From Candidatus Thalassarchaeaceae archaeon (GTDB lineage Archaea; Thermoplasmatota; Poseidoniia; Poseidoniales; Thalassarchaeaceae), in NCBI GenBank assembly GCA_013329905.1, contig DUJH01000016.1, positions 22,192 through 67,261 of the forward strand: a stretch of DNA of 45,070 nucleotides, in the 5' to 3' direction. Positions within the stretch are counted from its first letter, which is position 1, and the number at the start of each line of letters is the position of its first letter. Position numbers and translations under genes: made by a program. The notes beneath the pieces are model-generated. The model did no database searches. It had not been told where the DNA came from and saw only the letters and a program-made list of their open reading frames with translations. Of the stretch, positions 17,411 through 26,000 are shown in pieces.

Positions 17411-18523
17411 TCATATCGTTTGATACTCGGACGACAGCCGCGCCTCGTTGGTTGCCAACAGGCTCTTGTTCTTACTCGTGAGAAGGTCCTTGCTGGGATT
17501 GAGGTGGCTTATCGCCGACCCCGTCGAATCTCTTGTTACGACTGGCTCACCACCCATCGCTTCCTCCCAGAGAAGACCTGCTCGGTAGGATGAGCGGACT
17601 AAGGGGCCGCTCGCGACGGCTTTGAAGCCCATCTCACGAGCTGCCTTGTCCCAAGCAGCAAAGGTGGATGGTTCTGGGAATCTATCGATTGCTAGATGCT
17701 TCCAACTCGGCTGGAGATACTGACCGAGGGTAATCAGTTCGACACCTGCTTGGCGCAGCAGACCCATCGCCTCGACGACCTCTTCATCAGTTTCTCCGAC
17801 ACCGACCATAATACTCGATTTGATGACCAAATCGGGACGTAGTCGCTTAGCTTCGCGGAGTATTTCGAGGGATTGCTCGAAGGATGCGCGAGGGTCACGG
17901 ACTACTGAATCGAGGCGAGGTACGCACTCGACATTGTGAGCGAATACTCGCAGGGGTAGGTCGACGAGTAGGTGAGCGAGTGCGTCGAGATTTCCGTCGA
18001 GGTCCGAGCAGAGTAATTCTAGACCAACATCTGGGCGACGTTCGCGGACGGCCTCGAGGCACTTGCGGTAATGATCTGCTCCACCGTCTGGAAGGTCATC
18101 TCTGTTTACGACGGTGATGACCGCATGGCTGACGCCCATGCGGTCGACCGCTTCTGCCAATTCGTTCGGCTCATTGGGATTCAGTGGAGGGGGAGTTTTC
18201 TGGGTACCGACAGCGCAGAAGCGGCAGCCGCGGGTGCAGACCTCTCCGGCGATCATGAATGTCGCAGTCCCGCGGCCCCAACAATCGTGGATATTCGGGC
18301 AACGAGCTTCCTCACAGACCGTGTTCAATCCATGCTCATGCACGTTTGACTTGGTATCATTGAATCTTGCTTGAGCAGAACCGGTTGGAAGTGTGGTTCT
18401 GAACCATGGAGGAAGTCGCTTCCGCTCAGACTTGCGGCGCTCCTCCGTACTCATCCGAGCCGCCCCACCACAGCCTCCGGCTGAGACTCCAGCAGCATCA
18501 GCCTGTGGCAGCCGCACACTCAT
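17411..18523 (-). CDS. lipA: Lipoyl synthase (radical SAM)
   Basis: LipA inserts two sulphurs into octanoyl-lipoyl domains. The radical-SAM cluster is CTRGCRFC (C96, C100, C103) and the auxiliary cluster Cys are C70, C75 and C81, exactly the LipA spacing. The RSSYRAG serine ligand motif is near the C-terminus, followed by an extra tail of about 45 residues not usual in the family. The ATG at 18523 lies 28 bases from a TTAA promoter element, which suggests a leaderless transcript. A second ATG at 18454 (347 residues, MSTEERRKS) matches usual family length better, so the start is uncertain. It heads the operon. Confidence 0.93.
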   Translation of the reverse strand: MSVRLPQADAAGVSAGGCGGAARMSTEERRKSERKRLPPWFRTTLPTGSAQARFNDTKSNVHEHGLNTVCEEARCPNIHDCWGRGTATFMIAGEVCTRGCRFCAVGTQKTPPPLNPNEPNELAEAVDRMGVSHAVITVVNRDDLPDGGADHYRKCLEAVRERRPDVGLELLCSDLDGNLDALAHLLVDLPLRVFAHNVECVPRLDSVVRDPRASFEQSLEILREAKRLRPDLVIKSSIMVGVGETDEEVVEAMGLLRQAGVELITLGQYLQPSWKHLAIDRFPEPSTFAAWDKAAREMGFKAVASGPLVRSSYRAGLLWEEAMGGEPVVTRDSTGSAISHLNPSKDLLTSKNKSLLATNEARLSSEYQTI

Positions 18524-18549
18524 TGAAGCCGAGGAGCGGACATACGGCG

Positions 18550-18553
18550 TTAA
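18550..18553. promoter_or_regulatory. TATA-like TTAA element between lipA and the SDR gene
   Basis: On the minus strand the context is GATTAACGCCGTATG, matching the TTTAA plus C-rich pattern seen before other genes in the window. The centre is 28 bases from the lipA ATG at 18523. It is also 28 bases from an in-frame GTG of the SDR gene at 18580. The self-complementary core could direct transcription both ways. Confidence 0.45.
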
Positions 18554-18627
18554 TCGTTCGCCTCGAACCTACACATGAGGTGGTTCGGAACGAGGTGCAA
18601 AATACGAGAGGAGCCTCGGAAGAGTCG

Positions 18628-19416
18628 ATGGCTCGCAGTGCAGCACTAGTGACCGGAGGTGCAAAGAGAATCGGAGCCGCTATCTGCCTTCACCTAGCAG
18701 AAAAAGGATACTCGGTGGCAGTTCACCACAATTCGTCGGCCAAGTCCGCCGAGGATCTAGTCGAGCGACTACGCGAGATTGGAGTCGAGGCTTGTACGGT
18801 TCGTGGCGACTTGAGAAATGCTGATGAAGTCTCGAACATTATCTCTGAAGCGTCATCAAAGATTGGTCCGATTTCTCACTTAGTCAACAACGCATCTCGC
18901 TTTGAATTTGATGATATCGAGAGTGTTGACTCTGATTCGTGGGACTCTCACATGGATGTCAATGCGCGCGCACCGATTTTACTCACGCGCGCGCTACTCA
19001 AACAATTACCAAATTCTAATGCAAAAGCATCGGACTCAGTCGCCGCTTCTGTGGTTAACATTCTCGACCAGAAAATCGCTGCACCTAGTCCAGACCATCT
19101 GTCTTACACCGCTTCGCGCTACGCTTTACTCGGATTGACCGACGCCCTAGCCCGTGGATTGGCCCCTCGCCTACGCGTCAATGCCGTCGCTCCAGGACAC
19201 ACCCTTGGAAGCCAAGATCAGACTGCAGAAGGGTTCGAGCGGGCTCAATCAGAGAGTCCGCTTGGATTCGGCCCGGAGCCGAATGACATTGCAGAAGCTG
19301 TCGGCTATCTCATCGGCGCACGGGCAGTTACAGGCCAGGTGCTTTTCGTCGATTCAGGGGAGAGGTTCCTCTCTCGGAGTCGTGATGTGCTTTTCGAGAC
19401 GGAGGGCGGGTTATGA
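18628..19416 (+). CDS. Short-chain dehydrogenase, pteridine/dihydromonapterin reductase-like
   Basis: This 262-residue SDR has the NADP-binding start ALVTGGAKRIGAAICLHLA, VNNASRFEF, and a catalytic region where the usual YxxxK appears as YTASRYAL, so the Lys is replaced by Arg. The Arg in TGGAKRIG and the sequence style resemble pteridine reductases and FolM. Immediate overlap with folB (ATGA) supports a pterin role. The start at 18628 matches the family N-terminus; an in-frame GTG at 18580 would add 16 residues and fits a leaderless transcript. The Lys change makes activity uncertain. Confidence 0.82.
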   Translation: MARSAALVTGGAKRIGAAICLHLAEKGYSVAVHHNSSAKSAEDLVERLREIGVEACTVRGDLRNADEVSNIISEASSKIGPISHLVNNASRFEFDDIESVDSDSWDSHMDVNARAPILLTRALLKQLPNSNAKASDSVAASVVNILDQKIAAPSPDHLSYTASRYALLGLTDALARGLAPRLRVNAVAPGHTLGSQDQTAEGFERAQSESPLGFGPEPNDIAEAVGYLIGARAVTGQVLFVDSGERFLSRSRDVLFETEGGL

Positions 19417-19814
19417 GCGGACATTCGGAGGCACTGATGCAACTCATGGCACAGACCCAAGGGGTGACTACGCTATTCCTCGAAAACGTCGTGCGTGAGG
19501 TCGATATTGGCGTGCACGACCACGAATGGGGGTCTCCCCAGCGATTACAATTCGACATTTATGTGATGCTGTCAGGAGTGCCTGAACCGAGCGCGGATGA
19601 GATTGGTGAAGTACTTGATTATGAGTATCTGATTTCCGCGCTCGACGAAACTCTGGAGATGAATCGAGCCGCTCTGCTGGAGACACTGGCGAATCGGCTA
19701 CTCGACAGGGTCCTCGAACCAAACTCAGCCGAAGGAGCGAGCGTGATTCTAACGAAGCTCGATGTGCTCGAAGGTGATGGGCAATTGGGATGCTCGATGA
19801 CGCGTCTGAAGTGA
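19413..19814 (+). CDS. folB: FolB-type dihydroneopterin aldolase
   Basis: The 133-residue protein has the tunnelling-fold FolB pattern: LFLENVVREVDIGVHDHEWGSPQRLQ at the N-terminus with the conserved substrate-binding segment, the LDYEYLISAL motif, and the pterin-anchoring Glu in LLETLANRLLD. It would cleave dihydroneopterin to 6-hydroxymethyl-dihydropterin in folate synthesis. Its start overlaps the SDR stop by four bases. The first dozen residues are longer than usual, so a downstream Met could be the true start. Most archaea use the unrelated MptD instead, so this looks like a bacterial-type acquisition. Confidence 0.85.
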   Translation: MSGHSEALMQLMAQTQGVTTLFLENVVREVDIGVHDHEWGSPQRLQFDIYVMLSGVPEPSADEIGEVLDYEYLISALDETLEMNRAALLETLANRLLDRVLEPNSAEGASVILTKLDVLEGDGQLGCSMTRLK

Positions 19815-19900
19815 TGGTGCAGGGAGCAGGATTTGAACCTGCGAAGCACTATGCACCGGAGCTTAAGTCCGGCCCCTTTGACCAACTCGGGTATCCCTGC
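19815..19900 (-). tRNA. tRNA-Leu (anticodon UAA)
   Basis: Read on the minus strand, the acceptor arms GCAGGGA and TCCCTGC pair fully, with discriminator A and an encoded CCA. The anticodon arm CCGGA / TCCGG encloses the loop CTTAAGC, so the anticodon is TAA. The T arm is GCAGG TTCAAAT CCTGC. A long variable arm confirms a class II tRNA. No intron is visible. The CCA end directly abuts the folB stop codon on the opposite strand. Confidence 0.96.
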
Positions 19901-19945
19901 AAGTCTGCTGGCAAAGCCATTGGACTTGAAACGAGCGGCACGCAA

Positions 19946-19963
19946 CGCCCCCTTTTGGGGGCG
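19946..19963. terminator. Strong GC hairpin with TTTT loop
   Basis: Seven perfect base pairs (CGCCCCC, TTTT loop, GGGGGCG) stand 46 bases upstream of the tRNA-Leu 5' end and about 70 bases before the next plus-strand gene. It may terminate read-through on either strand, or belong to the tRNA promoter region. No T-run follows on either side. Confidence 0.4.
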
Positions 19964-20006
19964 CGTGGGGAAAACGATGCATTGTCGGCTCGGACCTCAC
20001 GAACGC

Positions 20007-20011
20007 TTTAA
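20007..20011 (+). promoter_or_regulatory. TATA-like box TTTAA before the 980-residue surface protein
   Basis: The context is GCTTTAACACCCCGC. The box centre lies 27 bases before the ATG at 20036, the distance expected if transcription starts at the start codon itself. The same C-rich extension appears before the ABC permease gene (minus strand, 44230-44234). Confidence 0.55.
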
Positions 20012-20035
20012 CACCCCGCTGAGAGCCGAAGACCG

Positions 20036-22978
20036 ATGATTGCGAGCAGCAAGTCGATTCACGGGCTCGGTATCGCCCGAACTGCGGTGTTTCTCGCCTT
20101 GCTCATGTTGGCGGCTCCACTGGCTGGAGTAACGGCACCTACAACCACTCTATCCGATGCTTCCAAATCGCAGGCCTCAGATGACCTTGAACTCAAACTC
20201 TACACTCTCTACTTGGCCGAAGCCAACTCCTCCTCTGGAGGTGATGGCCACATCACAACTCGTGTTCCTGAATCGGGTGGTCAATCGACTGCGAGTGCCC
20301 TCGATTCGACTATCGAATTCAGCACCGGCGACCTCATGAGTATGTTGATGATCAACGGCCGCCCCAAGCACGGTTCTTCCTCAGGTCAATTCTACATCCC
20401 AGTGCAACTTTTCCTCCGTGCACAGGGGCCGAGTAACTCCCAGGTCACTTGGGACATTACTATCAGGGCCAATGGTGCCACAGTAGGTTCCGAATCATGG
20501 GAGGCTGATGCGTGCAATCCCGGACTCACGAATTCATGTAATTTCGATCATGAACTCTTTGAGGTCATCCTCGACGATGACGAGGAAGGTTTCGAGGTCG
20601 AGGATGGTAAGGAATTTACTGTTGAGATTTCCGCTGAAATGACCGGTTGCGAGAGCGGGGGTGGTCCTTTCGGAGGCAGTTGTGAGGCTGAGATTGCATG
20701 GAATGAAATCGATGATGAGAGTAACCGTTACTCTCAGTTGGAGGTTGAATCTAATGCCATTGCCGATAGCGAGGTCATCTTACAACGCGACGGTGCTGAA
20801 CTAGCCGATGGCGCCGAACTTGAATGGTATCCGAATGATGTTCTAGCCGACCGAACCATGCAGTTCTCCTTCGATGTCAAGAGCGCCTTTGGGCGTGAAG
20901 ACATGGATTCGGTTCGCCTTTTGATGCGCGACCCAGACGGAAATTATCGCGTTGATCACGAAGTTTCTTCTGACGACGATGGCATCCGCGACACTAGTCA
21001 AGGAATCTTTGGCGAATACACGTGGACATATCCGAGCGGATTACCATCTGGCGAGTATAGCGTTGAGCTCGAAATCACCGACGTGCAAGGTAATGCCTTC
21101 CTCGTCGAGCACGATCCTGTTGAGATGAAGCAGTGGGGAGTCGCAATCAATCACCGCGAGGACCGAACCGTAGAGTATGTGGCTCCCTCCGAGACGACTC
21201 CAGTGCCGCTGCAACTCGTCCATCGCGGAGATTCCACCAAATCTATGACAGTCGAACTCGAGTTGCTCACCAATCTTGGTAGCGCTTGGTTGGTCGAGTT
21301 TGATTCCCCCGGCGGCTACACTCTGAATTCTGGGGGGGACATCCTCAATCCGATTCTAACCATCACCGCCCCAGATGATTTGACAGGAACTCCTGACAAG
21401 ATCGAAATTAGGGCGGTGGCAGAAGCTACCATCGAAGGAGTGCAAACTGTGGTCCACCAAGACCTGCTCTCTCTCGATCTGGAGAAACTCGAAGTTTACC
21501 AGCCACCCGATGTATCGGTGTGGGACGAGGACCACGAAGTCCCAATCGCCAACTCTAGCCGTCCAAGTGACATAGACGCGACAATTCCTCGATACGTCGA
21601 GGACAATCAATTCACCACTTTCTTGCTTGAGATTTTCAACACTGGATTTGACACAGATACATTCCGTGTTGACGTCCTCAAACGTTCAAAGACCATCATC
21701 CAGATTTACGATAATGACACTGGCGAGAGAATCCTCGAAGATGATGGAGATGGCACATTCCACATCCCTGCTCTCGAGCGTCATTCAACTCAGGTTCTGC
21801 GCTTCAATGTCAAACCATCTGCTGACCGAGAAGACCCCGATATCGGAATGCTCGAGCTTGAGGTGATTAGCACTGGAAACGCCTCACTGCGGACTACAGT
21901 GGAGTTCACAATCCAGCGTACCTTTGGAATCCGCGCGGAGGTTTCTCAGGACTGTGATGGCACGCCACTCGGTCACATTCAGGTTTCTCTCTGTTCATCT
22001 CTCTCCGACCCAGAAGTGAACCTCCGCGCGCGTATAACCAATAGTATGACCAGCGGTGCATCCGCCTCACAATGGCGGATTGTCAATCCTGCCAGTCTCT
22101 CAGAGAATACGGACCGTAACGCGGCCTACGGGCAGTGGAATTATCGTATCCTCGACGAGAACGGCTCAGCCCTGCCGACGGTGTCGCTAGGGCCCGGGGA
22201 TTATACTGAAATCTTCGTCGTTGTCACTCTAACCAATCAAGTCGTCGTCGGCAATCACACAGTATATCTCAGAATAATTGAGGAGACCTCAGATTCCAAT
22301 CCACGTTACTTCGATCTCCCAATGGTCTTCGAAGTCGATGCAGACGAACCGGACCTTGAGATTGTCCAAGTCACTTCGAATAGGAAACTCGCTCCAGGCG
22401 AGGATTACGACTTCCAACTCAAGGTCCGCAACAAAGGAAACAGCCCTCTAATCGTCCTCCTTGATGCCGAGGCCGTCGGAGCTACTGGGTGGACGGTCGA
22501 TATCGGTGGTCCAACTGGCTCTCGACTTATCGAACTCGACGCTTTCGAAGAAGTCACTTTCCACCTCGAGGTCTCGGTTCCAGCCTCGGCCAATAACGGA
22601 GATCAGGTAGTCGTTACTGTGACTGCAGAACCGCACGATACAGATCAGAGTTGGCCAGAGGAGTTTACCGCTGAGGAGGAGGTCACATTGGTCGTCGGAA
22701 TTGACGCCATCTTCGATCGTCTGATGAATGAAATTACCAACCCTCGTGCTTCGACTCTCATCGTCATGGTAGTTGCCATACTGCTAGTTTTCGGAGGAAT
22801 CCAGAGCAGGATGAACCGTAGGAAATGGGCAGCCCACCTAGCGCTTCTTGAAGCGATGAACGACGAGGATGAAGAGAATGAGGAAGAGGATATGGGTGAA
22901 GATATCCCTGCTCCTGTTACTGAGGAAGAAGAGCCAGATGAGATGGTTTACGATGATGATGACATCGAACTCATCTGA
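20036..22978 (+). CDS. Large secreted, membrane-anchored beta-sandwich protein with NEW3-like domain
   Basis: The 980-residue product begins with a signal sequence (hydrophobic stretch about residues 15-32, ending near GVTA). A long acidic extracytoplasmic region rich in beta-sandwich phrases follows. Near residues 785-880 the text VRNKGNSPLIVLL...GWTV resembles CARDB/NEW3 domains, which often sit before a wall or membrane anchor. A membrane segment at about 905-924 is followed by a basic stop-transfer and a very acidic tail. Four cysteines near residues 200-225 could form disulphides. It lacks enzyme motifs that I can recognise. It lies 75 bases before the giant protein and may be its partner at the cell surface. 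Confidence 0.85.
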   Translation: MIASSKSIHGLGIARTAVFLALLMLAAPLAGVTAPTTTLSDASKSQASDDLELKLYTLYLAEANSSSGGDGHITTRVPESGGQSTASALDSTIEFSTGDLMSMLMINGRPKHGSSSGQFYIPVQLFLRAQGPSNSQVTWDITIRANGATVGSESWEADACNPGLTNSCNFDHELFEVILDDDEEGFEVEDGKEFTVEISAEMTGCESGGGPFGGSCEAEIAWNEIDDESNRYSQLEVESNAIADSEVILQRDGAELADGAELEWYPNDVLADRTMQFSFDVKSAFGREDMDSVRLLMRDPDGNYRVDHEVSSDDDGIRDTSQGIFGEYTWTYPSGLPSGEYSVELEITDVQGNAFLVEHDPVEMKQWGVAINHREDRTVEYVAPSETTPVPLQLVHRGDSTKSMTVELELLTNLGSAWLVEFDSPGGYTLNSGGDILNPILTITAPDDLTGTPDKIEIRAVAEATIEGVQTVVHQDLLSLDLEKLEVYQPPDVSVWDEDHEVPIANSSRPSDIDATIPRYVEDNQFTTFLLEIFNTGFDTDTFRVDVLKRSKTIIQIYDNDTGERILEDDGDGTFHIPALERHSTQVLRFNVKPSADREDPDIGMLELEVISTGNASLRTTVEFTIQRTFGIRAEVSQDCDGTPLGHIQVSLCSSLSDPEVNLRARITNSMTSGASASQWRIVNPASLSENTDRNAAYGQWNYRILDENGSALPTVSLGPGDYTEIFVVVTLTNQVVVGNHTVYLRIIEETSDSNPRYFDLPMVFEVDADEPDLEIVQVTSNRKLAPGEDYDFQLKVRNKGNSPLIVLLDAEAVGATGWTVDIGGPTGSRLIELDAFEEVTFHLEVSVPASANNGDQVVVTVTAEPHDTDQSWPEEFTAEEEVTLVVGIDAIFDRLMNEITNPRASTLIVMVVAILLVFGGIQSRMNRRKWAAHLALLEAMNDEDEENEEEDMGEDIPAPVTEEEEPDEMVYDDDDIELI

Positions 22979-23018
22979 GTCTACGCTTGAGCAACGTCCG
23001 AACGGCGCTCCATTCCGC

Positions 23019-23048
23019 TTAAGACCCGTATGAACCGCCGTAGGCGGT
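23019..23048 (+). promoter_or_regulatory. TTAA promoter element and overlapping hairpin before the giant protein
   Basis: The box TTAA (23019-23022, context CTTAAGACCCG) is followed at 23034-23048 by a perfect six-base hairpin (ACCGCC, loop GTA, GGCGGT). Transcription would be expected to begin near 23047, so the hairpin lies over the start site. It may be an operator. The GTG start codon of the next gene follows six bases later. Confidence 0.45.
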
Positions 23049-23053
23049 AGGGA

Positions 23054-26000
23054 GTGTGCATCTTGTACGTCGATGAGAGGGGGAATTATGCTCGAATCGC
23101 CCGACGCAAGGAGCGTTCAGCTCTTCTCTTCAGTCTCTTGATGCTGTTAACATCATATTCTGCAATCGAATTTGCATCTTGGGAAGCGATGGGTTCGACA
23201 GATACTGATGGTGATGGATTGCCATACGGTCTGGAGTATTACATCGGCACCCAACCGCAGGATTGGGATTCGGATAACGATGGACTTCCAGATGGCTGGG
23301 AGTGGCAATACGGCCTTGATCCGCTATCTGCGACTGGAATTAATGGCTCGACGGGCGATCCTGACGGCGACTCTCTGACTAATCTGAATGAATATCAATA
23401 CGGAATTCCTTCGAATTGGGATTCTGCCTCAACTCCGAACGAATTGGATAACGGCGTCTGGTGGAATGGGACGGTTCCCGTCAGCAATTGGGATGAGGAG
23501 AGCGCTATGCAACTCATTCAGGGATTGAATTCTGATGGGGCTGACGAGGATCCTGTCGGTAATCTTTGTTTCAATAACTTCGACGATGACCATGATGGAT
23601 TGGTTGACAATTGGGATGGTGATTTTGATGGAGATGCCGATTGCGCCACCGATGATGATGATGGCGACAATTTAACCGATGAGGATCCGAACGGCTGGGA
23701 TACCGATGGAGATGGAATGCCAGACGGTTGGGAGGTTGCAAACAACCTTGATCCGACCTCGAATTCCGGAGATGATGGAACAAATGGAGATCCTGACGAT
23801 GACGGATTGATAAATCTCTACGAATATGTCAATCCGGCGTGGAGCACTCGCAATGGCTCGGTTCAACCGCCTCGTCAATATTGGAGGCCCGGCCCTGACA
23901 ATAGGACGAGTACTGAATCTCCTTGTAATCCGGTCCAGAATATAGGGCCGGGTGGATGTCAGTTATTCACCGCCGAGGTCGATGGTGTAACTTACACCGA
24001 TCCTAACAATAACGACACCGACGGAGATGGTCTGAACGATTCATACGAGGCTTTGGTTCTACTGACTGATCCGACGCATATTGATACTGACGGAGATGGA
24101 ATTTCAGACGGTGTCGAAGTCAACGGTTCCTATGGTAATCCACCCCAAGCGTCTGACCCACGAAACAACAATACCGATGGTGATCAATTCGACGACGGTG
24201 AGGAGGATACGAACTTCAATGGCGTCGTTGATCTCAATGAAACTGATCCGACGCGAATCGAGGACGCTGGCGACCTTGATGGTGATGGAATACAAAATTG
24301 GGAAGAAAATGCGACCTGTACTCAGTGGAATAATTCCGATACCGATGGAGGAGGTGTCGATGACGGCATCGAATTGACTCCAGCCCACGGAACGGACCCG
24401 TGTAAATCGACTTACGAATTATACCTCGATATCATAGTCTGGGATCCATCCGATAACTCCCTGACGGTGAATAATACCACGAAATTGGATCCCACGCCAA
24501 TCGACTGGAGACAGAACGGAGAACCGATGGCTTGGTTCGAATCACCTAATGGTAGCAGAATGCCATTTTCCTATTCGTCAATCCTTGGTAATACCATCAA
24601 AGGTGTGGACAATGACATGCCATCAGGGGCGTTATTCATCGTCGTCTTGAATGGCTCATGGTGCTGGGACCCAGCTCTTGGAACAGCCAATGAAGCCCAC
24701 TGCGACGACGATTACAAGGATAGTGACGGAGATGGCTTAGCTGATTGGGAAGAAGCCCTCGGGTCTTGGGGATTCATCTCCTTCACGAACATGACAGACT
24801 CTGATGGAGATAGCGTCAGCGACCTCGATGAGGTAATCAACGGAACTGACCCTCTGGAACCATGCAACAATCTCGCTGATTTCGATGGCGATGGTCTAAA
24901 CAATTGGTTCGAGAATAGTACCGGTTGTCCATTGATGTTCGGCATCGGTGGCGGTAATTTGACACAGGACAACTACACCACCCTGTGGAATAACACTGAC
25001 ACAGATAATGGTGGAGTAACGGACTTTCAGGAATATTTCGATGGTACGAATCCACAGAACAATCCAGATGACGACATGAATCCGTTGGATACTGATGGAG
25101 ACGGAATCCCAGACACCATTGAGCAGGAGATTGGAACCGATTGGCGTGATCCCGATACCGATGGTGGTGGAATTCCCGATGGGGACGAATGTCCCCCCGC
25201 ATTCTGGGATAATGACTGTGCGGATGCACAAATGAATCCATGGGATCCGTCGGATGATATTCAGGCGAATATGATGTACTTCTTCGCTGAGAACACCTCG
25301 ATTGGTATTGATTACAACATTACGCATTACTGGCGTTGGCACACCTATGATGCGTACACAGGAGTTTCTTGGGGTGTCAACACTAGCCTCGTTGGCTACA
25401 CACCAATATACCCTAGTTGGTCAACAATGCAGGGCGTCGCTCACCAAGACTTCTGGGACGACTCGGCCCTCTATGGTTGGGAACTAGCCTACCGAAATAA
25501 CGGCATCCTCTACCCTGGTGACGAACTCATCGCGCCTCACAATGCGGTCAATTACACAGATTGGATTGATGTTGGTGTGGGAATGAATTTCTCTAATTAT
25601 ACGCGTGACGTCCTCATCGATTCTTCGATTGTAACTAATCTCTATGTCACTGCAACTCAGGTGACGATGACCGATGTAATCAGGGACAACACCACCGGAT
25701 TCCAGAATAGTTCCTACGCTAAGGATCTCGGAAAGATTGAGTCGTCGGAGAATATCTCTCGCATCGCTTGGGAAGTGGTAAATGAGACTGGATGGACTTC
25801 AGCTTGGGACCAAGTGACGGCTATCCAACAATTCCTTATCAATGGGAATAACACTACGACGTTCTTACGGAATCACGCTGGTTCGAATAGAAGTGATTCC
25901 GCTTCTACACAATTACTGACAGACACATCCTTGTGGATTCTAGAGGAGGTGCGTGAAGGAGACTGTGACGAGTACGCGACCATATTCGCTGCTATGCTCA

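Noticed and set aside
17223..17414. Short minus-strand frame at the 5' end of E1-alpha
   Set aside because: It overlaps the E1-alpha start in another frame and has no family resemblance.
23700..25200. CRISPR-like or tandem DNA repeats in the calcium-repeat region
   Set aside because: The similarity is in the Asp/Gly protein repeat; unit lengths and bases vary, with no spacer structure.
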